Shown here piece after piece: positions 25,811-33,406 of a DNA stretch of 64,000 nucleotides (the stretch's first letter is position 1; each line of letters opens with the position of its first letter). The notes below the pieces were generated by a model. The model was not told where the DNA came from. It did not search any database and was given only the letters and a program-made list of their open reading frames with translations. A program made the position numbers and the translations under genes. The stretch comes from Paludisphaera borealis (GTDB taxonomy: Bacteria > Planctomycetota > Planctomycetia > Isosphaerales > Isosphaeraceae): the NCBI RefSeq assembly GCF_001956985.1, contig NZ_CP019082.1, positions 434,001 to 498,000 on the forward strand, read 5' to 3'.

Positions 25811-26602
25811 ATGCAACTTCACGAAACTACAACCCACCGGGCGGCCCGAGCCAGCCGCGTCTTGGTCGTCGACGACGAGCGGAACATCCGCCTGGTCTTC
25901 CGGACGGCTCTCGAGTCCGTCGGCCTGCACATTGAAGAGGCGGCGGACGGGGCCGCGGCCCTGGAGCGATTGGAGCATTCGTCGTTCCACGTCGTCTTGC
26001 TGGACCTCCAGATGCCCGGCGTGGGCGGGATGGACGTGCTCCGGCGCATCCGCGAGAAGGGCGATGACACCCCCGTGGTCGTCGTCACCGCCCACGGCAC
26101 GATTCCCGACGCCGTGGCGGCGATGAAGCTGGGGGCCGTCGACTTCGTCCAGAAGCCCGTAACCCCGGTCGTGTTAAAGACGGTGGTCTCGGAGGTGATC
26201 GATCGCCACGCCCTGGACGCCTCACGGCCCGCGCCCGACACTCGCCGTGAGGCGCAGCCCGTCGTCATCACCCTGGGGCCGCCCGCGGTCGACCTCGCGC
26301 CGGTCAAGCTTGCGCTGAATCGCCGCGACTTTGACCTGGCTTCCACGCTGTTGGATCGCGTGCTGGACATCGCCCCGGAATCGGTGGAGGCACTCAACCT
26401 GATGGGCGTCCTGCTGGAGAGCCGTGGCCAAGACCACGCGGCCTACTACGCCTACAAGAAGGCGCTCGCGGCCGACCCGCATTACCGACCTGCGTGCGAC
26501 AACATGCGTCGCTACTGCTTGCGTTTCGGCCTCGACGCCGACAGCCCGCAGATCAACCCCGCCGTTGGGTGGGAGGCCCGGCCTGGGCCGTCGCCCTCCT
26601 GA
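25811..26602 (+). CDS. Response regulator with receiver and TPR-like C-terminus
   Basis: A 263-residue protein. Residues about 15-135 form a receiver domain: RVLVVDDERNIR (acidic pocket), phospho-acceptor Asp in VVLLDLQMPG, Thr in VVVTAHG, Lys in FVQKPVTP. A short linker leads to a TPR-type segment (about 165-240: LNRRDFDLASTLLDRVLDIAPESVEALNLMGVLLESRGQDHAAYYAYKKAL). There is no DNA-binding domain, so it probably works through protein contacts. A paralogue with the same layout lies at 30326-31012. It precedes the AlgB-like gene by 179 bases and has its own sigma-54-type promoter. Confidence 0.88.
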   Translation: MQLHETTTHRAARASRVLVVDDERNIRLVFRTALESVGLHIEEAADGAAALERLEHSSFHVVLLDLQMPGVGGMDVLRRIREKGDDTPVVVVTAHGTIPDAVAAMKLGAVDFVQKPVTPVVLKTVVSEVIDRHALDASRPAPDTRREAQPVVITLGPPAVDLAPVKLALNRRDFDLASTLLDRVLDIAPESVEALNLMGVLLESRGQDHAAYYAYKKALAADPHYRPACDNMRRYCLRFGLDADSPQINPAVGWEARPGPSPS

Positions 26603-26781
26603 CTCCGCGCTCGGCCTCTCGGCCGACGGTCGGGGCTCGACGCCGCGTGACGATCCGGTAAACTGATTCCGCCGGGTCGACGAGTTGCGCCACGAGGCGG
26701 TCTTGCGCCTCTTTCGAGAAGTCTCGGTCGAAACGGCAGGGCCGCCGCCCCCGGACTCACCGAGAATGTGACGCTGTAGTA

Positions 26782-28119
26782 ATGAAAATATTAGTCGTCG
26801 ACGACGAGCCGAACATTCGGCGAACTTTGCGCGTCGCCCTGGAGACGATGGGCCACGAGGTCCAGGAGGCGGCCTCGGCGTCGACGGCTCTGAGCGAGGT
26901 CGAAAGACAGCCCTGCGACGTCGCGCTCGTCGACCTCCGTCTCGGCGGCGAGTCGGGGCTCGAACTCCTGGAATCCCTGCGGGCGCAATCGCCTCGTCTG
27001 GCGGTGGTCCTCATCACGGCGCACGCCTCGATCGACACCGCCGTCGAAGCCATCCGACGCGGGGCGCTCGATTATCTTCCCAAGCCCTTCACCCCCGCCC
27101 AGGTGCGCGCCGTCCTGGAGCGAGTCGACCAGGTTCGCGGGCTGCGGGATCGGGTCGCGGACCTTGAGCAGCAGGTCCGGGATATCGTTCCCGAGGTCGA
27201 GCTGGAGAGCTCCGACCCGCAGATGCAGCAGGTGATGGAGCTGACCCGGCTGGTGGCGTCGGCCGACGCGGCCGTCTTGATCCGGGGTGAGAACGGCACC
27301 GGCAAGGGGGTCCTGGCCCGCGCGCTGCACGCCTGGAGCAAGCGAGCCGGCGGGCCGTTCGTCACGGTGAACTGCCCCAGCCTCAGCTCCGATTTGCTGG
27401 AAAGCGATCTGTTCGGGCATGTCAAGGGAGCCTTCACCGGGGCCGTGCGAGACGCGGCCGGCAAGGTGGCCGCCGCCGAAGGCGGAACGTTGTTTCTGGA
27501 CGAGATCGGCGAATTGCCGCCAGCCCTCCAACCCAAGTTGCTGCGGTTCCTCCAGGAGAAGAGGTACGAACGCGTCGGCGAAGCCAAGACTCGGATCGCC
27601 GACGTCCGGCTGGTGGCGGCGACCAACCGAGACCTCGAATCCGCCGTCGCCTCGGGTGATTTCCGCGAAGACCTCCTCTACCGGCTCAACGTCGTCGAGC
27701 TGACCCTGCCCCCCTTGCGTCGCCGCAGCGACATCCGAACGTTGGCCGAACACCTGCTTGCGTTCTTCTCACGCCAGTCGGGCGGTCGCCTGAAAGGCTT
27801 TACGCCGGAGGCGCATGATCGGCTCGCCCGCTACGCCTGGCCCGGCAACCTGCGCGAGCTGAGAAACGCCGTCGAGAGGGCCACGATACTGGCGGCGGGC
27901 CCGCTCGTCGGCCTCGCCGATCTCCCCGACCGGATCGGCCAGATGCAGACCGACGCCTCGCGATCGATCGAGATCGGCCAGTCCGCCACTCTCGAGCAAG
28001 TAGAGTTCGAGCACATCCGCCGCGTGCTGGTCGCCGCTCCAAACCTCGAAGCGGCCGCGCGCATACTCGGGATCGACCCGAGCACCCTCTACCGCAAGCG
28101 GAAACAGTACGGGCTGTGA
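26782..28119 (+). CDS. AlgB-like sigma-54-dependent response regulator
   Basis: A 445-residue NtrC-class activator. Receiver domain about 1-120 (ILVVDDEPNIRR, phospho-acceptor Asp in VALVDLRLGGESG, Lys in YLPKPFTP). AAA+ domain about 150-385: Walker A RGENGTGKGVLA, the GAFTGA loop that contacts sigma-54, Walker B TLFLDEIGELP, and an Arg-finger region FREDLLYRLNV. A Fis-type HTH ends the protein (LEAAARILGIDPSTLYRKRKQY). The GENGTGKG variant and overall sequence resemble AlgB of pseudomonads, and a KinB-like kinase follows. It is the likely activator of the three sigma-54-type promoters nearby. Confidence 0.9.
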   Translation: MKILVVDDEPNIRRTLRVALETMGHEVQEAASASTALSEVERQPCDVALVDLRLGGESGLELLESLRAQSPRLAVVLITAHASIDTAVEAIRRGALDYLPKPFTPAQVRAVLERVDQVRGLRDRVADLEQQVRDIVPEVELESSDPQMQQVMELTRLVASADAAVLIRGENGTGKGVLARALHAWSKRAGGPFVTVNCPSLSSDLLESDLFGHVKGAFTGAVRDAAGKVAAAEGGTLFLDEIGELPPALQPKLLRFLQEKRYERVGEAKTRIADVRLVAATNRDLESAVASGDFREDLLYRLNVVELTLPPLRRRSDIRTLAEHLLAFFSRQSGGRLKGFTPEAHDRLARYAWPGNLRELRNAVERATILAAGPLVGLADLPDRIGQMQTDASRSIEIGQSATLEQVEFEHIRRVLVAAPNLEAAARILGIDPSTLYRKRKQYGL

Positions 28120-28192
28120 CAACCGCCCTTCACGTTGCAAGGGCTACCGGGCGTTCTGCACGATAAGGCCTCCGACCCTCTCGGCTCCGAGG

Positions 28193-28210
28193 TTCGCAAG
28201 GTTTTGCGAA
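28193..28210 (+). other. Hairpin in the AlgB-KinB intergenic region
   Basis: TTCGCAA-GGTT-TTGCGAA forms a 7-bp stem with a 4-nt loop, 74 bases after the AlgB-like stop and 41 bases upstream of the sigma-54-type promoter. It may be a weak terminator or an activator-binding dyad. Confidence 0.4.
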
Positions 28211-28250
28211 ACCCCTGTTCGGTTATCGACTTAACGTTGATTCTTGGACT

Positions 28251-28268
28251 GGGCACGTCACTTGCTTT
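28251..28268 (+). promoter_or_regulatory. Sigma-54 (RpoN) type promoter before the kinase-kdp operon
   Basis: GGGCACGTCACTTGCTTT has GG (28252-28253), N10, GC (28264-28265), six of seven bases of TGGCACG and a perfect TTGC with a following T run. It is about 205 bases before the kinase ATG and 131 bases after the stop of a sigma-54 activator gene. It probably drives the kinase, the second receiver-TPR gene and kdpFABC. Confidence 0.75.
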
Positions 28269-28472
28269 ACCTCGTCGCATGAACTGCGCGACGACCTGAG
28301 TTTCGATGGATCCGCCTTGAGACTCTCTCGGCCTCGCAGATCCGGTCGCGTCCGGGGCCAAGGCGGTCCCTATCGACGCGGGGGCCGTCCGCGAGCATTT
28401 CAGGTTGGGCGACGCTACATTGCGCGTGACAACGGTGTCTCATGCCCAGCGATGGTTCCGAACGAGGCAATC

Positions 28473-30329
28473 ATGTTCAGAACGCTCCGGTCGAGGCTTC
28501 TCATCGGGATCGCGCCTCTACTCGCCATCATGGTGGCTTTGGGAGTGTGGGCCATCGTCATGTTCACCCGCCTCGGCGGAAACATCGACGTCATCCTGCG
28601 CGAGAATTACAAGAGCGTCCGGGCCGCTCAGGACATGAAGGACGCCCTGGAACGCATGGATTCGGCCGCCCTGTTCGCCATCGGCGGTCGGGACGATCGG
28701 GCTCGTAAGCAATACGACGAGTTCCGGCCCGTCTTCGAGACCAACCTGAACATCGAACAGAACAACATCACCCTGCCCGGCGAGCAGGTGATGGCCGACG
28801 AACTGACGAGACTCTACAGCGATTACCACAGGCTGAGCGACCGGTTCTACACCCTGCCTTCCGGCTCGCCCGAGCGATCCGAATTGTATTTCAGTGAACT
28901 GCTGCCGACGTTCGATGCGATCAAGCAGCAGGCCGACGCGGTGCTGGACCTCAATCAACGGAACATGGAAACCGAGAACGACCGCGCCCGCGACGCCGCG
29001 ACCGTCTCGGTCCGGCTCATGATCCTGGCCCTCCTCGGGTCGGCGGCGGTTGCCACGGTGATCGCCTTGGTCCTGAGCCGGTCGATCCTCGTGCCGATTC
29101 TCGCGGTGACGGACGCGGCTCGGGCCCTGGGCAAAGGGGACTACGACCAGGTGGTGCCGGCCACGACGCGCGACGAGCTGGGCGAGCTGGCCGTCGCCTT
29201 CAACGCGACCGCCCGCCGCCTGCGCGAGTATCAGCAGGCCGGGACGGCCAGGCTCGTGCGTGCGCAACAGACGGCGCAGGCGACGATCGACACGTTCCCC
29301 GACCCGGTGGTGGTCGTCGATCCCGTGGGCTCCGTCGAAAGGGCCAACCCGGCCGCCCGGCGGATTCTCGGCGTCTCGTCATCGGAGGCGGACGCCCCCT
29401 GGATTCCCCTGCCCCAGCTCCAGACGCCGCTGGCCGAAGTGCTCGCCGGCCGCGGCGATTACCTGCCTTCCGGCGTCGAACAGGCCATCTGCCTTCGAGA
29501 CGACGGCCAGGAACGGTTTTACCTTCCCCGGGTCCTGGGGATGCGCGACGACGATGGGCCGCTGGGAGCCGCCGTGGTGCTCCAGGACGTGACCAAGTTC
29601 CGCCTGCTCGATCAGCTCAAGAGCGACATGGTTTCCACCGTCAGCCACGAGTTGAAGACCCCGCTGACCAGCATCCAGATGGTCGTTCATCTCTTGCTGG
29701 AGGAGGCCGTCGGTCCGCTCTCCACGAAGCAGATCGAGCTGCTGATGGCGGCGCGTCAGGATTCGGACCGCCTCCTCGCGATGCTCAACGACCTCCTCGA
29801 CCTGGCTCGAATCGAACAGGGCGGCGTCAAGCTCGACCTCAAGCCTGTCACGTCCAAGGATCTCGTGGACCAGGCCGTCGAGCGGTATGAGGCCAGGGCG
29901 CAAGATGCGGGCGTCGCTCTTGAGAGCCATGTCGCGCCCGAACGGGCCGCGGTCCTGGTCGATCGGGAGCGGATCGATCACGTTTTCGACAATCTGATCG
30001 GCAATGCGCTGGCCCACACCGGCCGAGGCGGCTCGGTCCGCGTGTCGGCCGAGGCCGATGACGGCTCCGTCCGATTCGCGGTGACGGACACGGGCGAGGG
30101 CATCCCGGCCGAGCACTTGCCGAGGATCTTCGAGCGGTTCTACCGGGTGCCGGGTTCCCGGGTCAGCGGCGGAGCCGGGCTGGGCCTGGCCATCGCCCGC
30201 GAGATCGTCACGGCCCACGGCGGTCACATCGAGGCGAGCAGCGAACTGGGTCAAGGCAGCGCCTTCACCGTCCTTCTCCCCTCCGCCCCGCGAGAAAACG
30301 GAACACCCAGCGCGGAGGTCGACATATGA
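28473..30329 (+). CDS. KinB-like sensor histidine kinase
   Basis: A 618-residue membrane kinase. I start at 28473 (MFRTLRSRLLIGIAPLLAIM), with CGAGG 5 bases upstream, over longer starts. TM1 about 9-31; a periplasmic helical sensor about 32-180 (LRENYKSVRAAQDMKDALERMD, like the KinB sensor domain); TM2 about 185-208; HAMP about 209-262; PAS about 270-375 (TFPDPVVVVDPVGSVERANPAARR); HisKA with phospho-acceptor His in VSHELKTPLTSIQM; and ATPase motifs DNLIGNALAHT, DTGEGIPAEHLPRIFERFYR and GAGLGLAIAREI. The AlgB-like regulator upstream is its probable partner. Its stop overlaps the next ATG. Confidence 0.92.
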   Translation: MFRTLRSRLLIGIAPLLAIMVALGVWAIVMFTRLGGNIDVILRENYKSVRAAQDMKDALERMDSAALFAIGGRDDRARKQYDEFRPVFETNLNIEQNNITLPGEQVMADELTRLYSDYHRLSDRFYTLPSGSPERSELYFSELLPTFDAIKQQADAVLDLNQRNMETENDRARDAATVSVRLMILALLGSAAVATVIALVLSRSILVPILAVTDAARALGKGDYDQVVPATTRDELGELAVAFNATARRLREYQQAGTARLVRAQQTAQATIDTFPDPVVVVDPVGSVERANPAARRILGVSSSEADAPWIPLPQLQTPLAEVLAGRGDYLPSGVEQAICLRDDGQERFYLPRVLGMRDDDGPLGAAVVLQDVTKFRLLDQLKSDMVSTVSHELKTPLTSIQMVVHLLLEEAVGPLSTKQIELLMAARQDSDRLLAMLNDLLDLARIEQGGVKLDLKPVTSKDLVDQAVERYEARAQDAGVALESHVAPERAAVLVDRERIDHVFDNLIGNALAHTGRGGSVRVSAEADDGSVRFAVTDTGEGIPAEHLPRIFERFYRVPGSRVSGGAGLGLAIAREIVTAHGGHIEASSELGQGSAFTVLLPSAPRENGTPSAEVDI

Positions 30330-31012
30330 GTGATTCGCGTCGCATCCTGATCGTCGAGGACGAGCCCAACGTAAGGCTCGTCTTCTGCACGGCGCTTCTC
30401 TCGAACGACTACACCCTCTCCACGGCCGCGGATGGGGAGTCCGCCCTGCGCTGGCTGAAGCAAGAGCCGGCCGACGTGGTCCTGCTCGACCTCCATATGC
30501 CCGGGATGGGCGGGATGGGATTCCTCCGGCGCCTCCGCGAGGCGGGGATCGACGTCCCCGTGGTGATCGTGAGCGCCCACGACCAGGTCCCTAACGTCGT
30601 CCAGGCGATGCGCCTGGGGGCCATCGACTTCGTGCCCAAGCCCGTCACGCCCGAGGCCCTCCGTCGAATCGTCGCCGAGGTCCTCTCGCGAACCGCCAAG
30701 CTCGCGCCGCCCGCCAAGCCCGAGCCGAAAGCCGCTCCGGCCTCGGCCTCGGGCGCGACGGCCGATGCGTTGACGCGGGCCAAGGCGGCCTTCAATCGTC
30801 GGGCGTTCGGTGATGCCGAGGCGGCCCTGCGGCAGGCGATCGGAGGAGTCTCCCGCTGCGCCGAGGGGCATTACCTGCTCGGTGTTCTGCACGAGTTGCG
30901 AGGCGAGCGGCACGCCGCCTATTCGGCCTACAGAGCCGCCGTCCAGGCCGACCCGGAGTTCGAGCCGGCCACGTTCCACCTGATGAAGTACTTCGACGAC
31001 AAGTTGATGTAA
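30326..31012 (+). CDS. Response regulator with receiver and TPR-like C-terminus (second copy)
   Basis: A 228-residue paralogue of the protein at 25811-26602. The receiver (about 5-120) has ILIVEDEPNVRL, phospho-acceptor Asp in VVLLDLHMPGMGG, and FVPKPVTPEAL. An Ala/Pro linker (KLAPPAKPEPKAAP) leads to a TPR-like end (AKAAFNRRAFGDAEAALRQAIGG, HYLLGVLHELRGERHAAYSAYRAAV). There is no DNA-binding domain. It overlaps the kinase stop by 4 bases, so it is probably a direct phosphotransfer partner, and it is followed by kdp. Confidence 0.9.
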   Translation: MSDSRRILIVEDEPNVRLVFCTALLSNDYTLSTAADGESALRWLKQEPADVVLLDLHMPGMGGMGFLRRLREAGIDVPVVIVSAHDQVPNVVQAMRLGAIDFVPKPVTPEALRRIVAEVLSRTAKLAPPAKPEPKAAPASASGATADALTRAKAAFNRRAFGDAEAALRQAIGGVSRCAEGHYLLGVLHELRGERHAAYSAYRAAVQADPEFEPATFHLMKYFDDKLM

Positions 31013-31095
31013 CGGGGGCGGTCGACCGCCCTGTTCCTGACCCTGGCCGCCTCCCTGATGGGACTCGGCCGAATTCCGCGAGGAGGTGGACCGTG

Positions 31096-31176
31096 ATGGC
31101 CTTCGCCACGTTAGCCCTGGGCATGGCCCTGTTCGCTCTGTTTTTCGGACTCGTCTCCGGCTGCGACCGACTTTGA
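31096..31176 (+). CDS. Small membrane protein upstream of kdpF
   Basis: A 26-residue open frame, MAFATLALGMALFALFFGL followed by VSGCDRL. It is one hydrophobic helix ending in a Cys-Asp-Arg-Leu tail, with AGGAGG about 9 bases before the ATG. Similar tiny proteins ending in CDRL/CERL occur just upstream of kdpF in other bacteria, to my recollection. It lies 83 bases after the receiver-TPR gene and 108 bases before kdpF. Function unknown; a Kdp accessory peptide is likely. Confidence 0.65.
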   Translation: MAFATLALGMALFALFFGLVSGCDRL

Positions 31177-31284
31177 ACCGAGGCGTTCCCTCGTCCCTGA
31201 CGACCTCTCGTTATTTCTTGGAGATACGTGCATGAATCGCACGCTCCCGCCCTGCTCTCAAGGCGCCTTGCCGGAGGATCGACC

Positions 31285-31365
31285 GTGCTCTACTTGACCG
31301 CCGTGCTCACCGTGCTGGCTCTGATTTACCTGGTCTACGCCATGATCCGCCCCGAACGTTTCTGA
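31285..31365 (+). CDS. kdpF: K+-transporting ATPase subunit KdpF
   Basis: A 26-residue single-helix peptide starting at GTG: LYLTAVLTVLALIYLVYAM then IRPERF. The ending Y-x-x-IRPERF is the KdpF signature. GGAGG lies 7 bases upstream. KdpF stabilises the KdpABC complex in the membrane. It is followed after 79 bases by kdpA. Confidence 0.9.
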   Translation: MLYLTAVLTVLALIYLVYAMIRPERF

Positions 31366-31444
31366 ACCGTCGCGAGGAAGCCCCGCCCGGACGGTCCCAC
31401 CTCGGATTCTTCTTCGCAGACACCTATTGTTTGGAGACCCTTAC

Positions 31445-33202
31445 GTGCCATCGACGTTGTCCTGGCTACACCCATTCTGGGCGTTCGCCCTGCCCATCGC
31501 CATGTCGTTCCCGCTCGGCTGGCTCATGTGGCGGTCGCTCGACGTGCCCGAGGATCGCGCGGGGCGCGGCCTCGACGCCCTGCCGATGTTCCTGCGCCGC
31601 CTGATCGATCGCCGCCCGCCCGCGAAGATGGACTGGAGGCGGTACGCCTTCGCGATGCTCGCCTTCAACGTGGCGCTGTTCGTCCTGTCGTTCGCGCTGC
31701 TCTATTTCCAGGACAAGATCCCGCTGTTGAACCCCGACGGCAAGGGGCCGCTGACGACCCTGGGATACAAGGACGCGGCGGGCGTCCAGCACGACGGCGC
31801 CGACACGGCGGTGATCTTCAACACCGTCTGCTCGTTCGTCACCAATACGAACCTCCAGCACTACTCGGGCGAGCAGAACCTGTCCTACTTCAGCCAGCTT
31901 GCCGCGATCGTCTGGCTGATGTTCGTCACCCCGGCCGCCGGTCTCTGCGTGATGCTGGCCACGCTCCGGGGGCTGCGGGGCGACAAGGACATGGGCGACT
32001 TCTACGTCGACTTGATGCGCGGGCTTCTCTTCGTGATCATCCCCTACTGTCTCCTCGTGGCGGTGCTCCTGGTCGGGATGGGCGTGCCGATGACCTTCGA
32101 GAAGGCGGCGACGGCGGCCACGATCGACGGCGCGGCGACGAAGATGGAGACGCAGACCATTGCGCGAGGCCCGGTGGCGGCGCTGGTGGCGATCAAGCAG
32201 GCCGGGACCAACGGCGGCGGCTTTTTCGGCCCGAACTCGGCCCACCCGTTCGAGAACCCGTCGCCCTGGAGCAACATGTTGGCCCTGGTTTCGATCATCG
32301 TCCTGCCGATGTCCTCGATCGTGATGGCCGGGCTGATGCTCAAGAACAGGAAGCATGCGATGGTCATCTACGGCGTGATGCTGGCGTTCCTGGCCGCCGG
32401 CGCCTTGATCGCCATTCGCGCCGAGGTCGAGCCGAGCGCAGCGACCAGGGGCCTGCCGGTGGTCCAGGGACCGAACATGGAGGGCAAGGAGGTGCGGCTC
32501 GGCCCCGTGGCCGCCGCGACATGGTCCGCCATCACGACGGCGACTTCCAACGGCTCGGTCAACAGCATGCACGACAGCCTCAACCCGATCGCCGGCGCCG
32601 TGCCCATGAGCTTGATGATGCTCAACGTCGTCTTCAGCGGGATCGGCGCCGGGTTCGAAAACATGCTCATGTACATCGTCGTCGCGGTCTTCATCGCCGG
32701 CCTGATGGTGGGCCGAACGCCGGAGTACCTCGGCAAGAAGGTCGAGGCGAAGGAGGTCAAGCTGGCGATGCTGGCGATCCTGATCCATCCGCTCCTGATC
32801 TGCGCCGGAGCGGCCCTGTTCGCGGCGACGGACTGGGGGGCGAAGACGACGGCCAACCCCGGATCGCACGGGTTCAGCGAGATCCTTTACGAGTTCACCT
32901 CGGCGGCGGCCAACAACGGCTCGGGGTTCGAGGGCCTTGCGGACAACAACCCGGCCTGGAACATCGCGACGGGGGTCGTCCTGCTGCTGGGCCGGTTCCC
33001 GGCGCTGATCCTGCCGCTGGCCGTCGCGGGTTTCCTCTCGACGAAGAAGCGCGTCCCGCAAACCACGGGCACGCTGCGAACCGACAACCTGACGTTCGCC
33101 GGGATGCTGCTGGGGACGGTGCTCCTCGTCGGCGCCCTGTCGTTCATGCCCGCGGTCGTCCTCGGCCCGATCGCCGACCACCTCTCCGCATTGAAGCACT
33201 GA
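31445..33202 (+). CDS. kdpA: K+-transporting ATPase channel subunit KdpA
   Basis: A 585-residue polytopic subunit that forms the K+ filter and channel. Four filter repeats are visible: VCSFVTNTNLQHYSGEQ, AGTNGGGFFGPNSAHP, TATSNGSVNSMHDSLNP and TSAAANNGSGFEGL. I use the GTG at 31445, preceded by GGAGA, rather than the in-frame TTG at 31427. Length is typical. It sits between kdpF and a long inverted repeat before kdpB. Confidence 0.96.
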   Translation: MPSTLSWLHPFWAFALPIAMSFPLGWLMWRSLDVPEDRAGRGLDALPMFLRRLIDRRPPAKMDWRRYAFAMLAFNVALFVLSFALLYFQDKIPLLNPDGKGPLTTLGYKDAAGVQHDGADTAVIFNTVCSFVTNTNLQHYSGEQNLSYFSQLAAIVWLMFVTPAAGLCVMLATLRGLRGDKDMGDFYVDLMRGLLFVIIPYCLLVAVLLVGMGVPMTFEKAATAATIDGAATKMETQTIARGPVAALVAIKQAGTNGGGFFGPNSAHPFENPSPWSNMLALVSIIVLPMSSIVMAGLMLKNRKHAMVIYGVMLAFLAAGALIAIRAEVEPSAATRGLPVVQGPNMEGKEVRLGPVAAATWSAITTATSNGSVNSMHDSLNPIAGAVPMSLMMLNVVFSGIGAGFENMLMYIVVAVFIAGLMVGRTPEYLGKKVEAKEVKLAMLAILIHPLLICAGAALFAATDWGAKTTANPGSHGFSEILYEFTSAAANNGSGFEGLADNNPAWNIATGVVLLLGRFPALILPLAVAGFLSTKKRVPQTTGTLRTDNLTFAGMLLGTVLLVGALSFMPAVVLGPIADHLSALKH

Positions 33203-33223
33203 GCCGTCCAGGCGCCTGAAAGT

Positions 33224-33348
33224 CGCTTGGCCCTCAGCTCCGGCCGGGCCCCGAGCCCGTCCGGGGCGGACGTCGAGCCAAGGAGAGTGGCGAAGCGTTC
33301 GTCCGGGCCCTCGGAGGAGGGTGCCCGGCCGGAGTTGAGAGCCAAGCG
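33224..33348 (+). other. Long inverted repeat between kdpA and kdpB
   Basis: Arms 33224-33249 and 33323-33348 are 26 bp, reverse complementary with two mismatches (core CTCCGGCCGGGC). Further pairing inside (CCGAGCCCG against CGGGCCCTCGG) extends the stem. It fills most of the 204-base kdpA-kdpB gap. It could be an mRNA structure that sets subunit ratio, or a dispersed repeat. Confidence 0.7.
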
Positions 33349-33406
33349 GCGATGAGCATTGCGGCGCTCGATCCAAGACAATACTCACGAAGGGGAAGTG
33401 AATACG

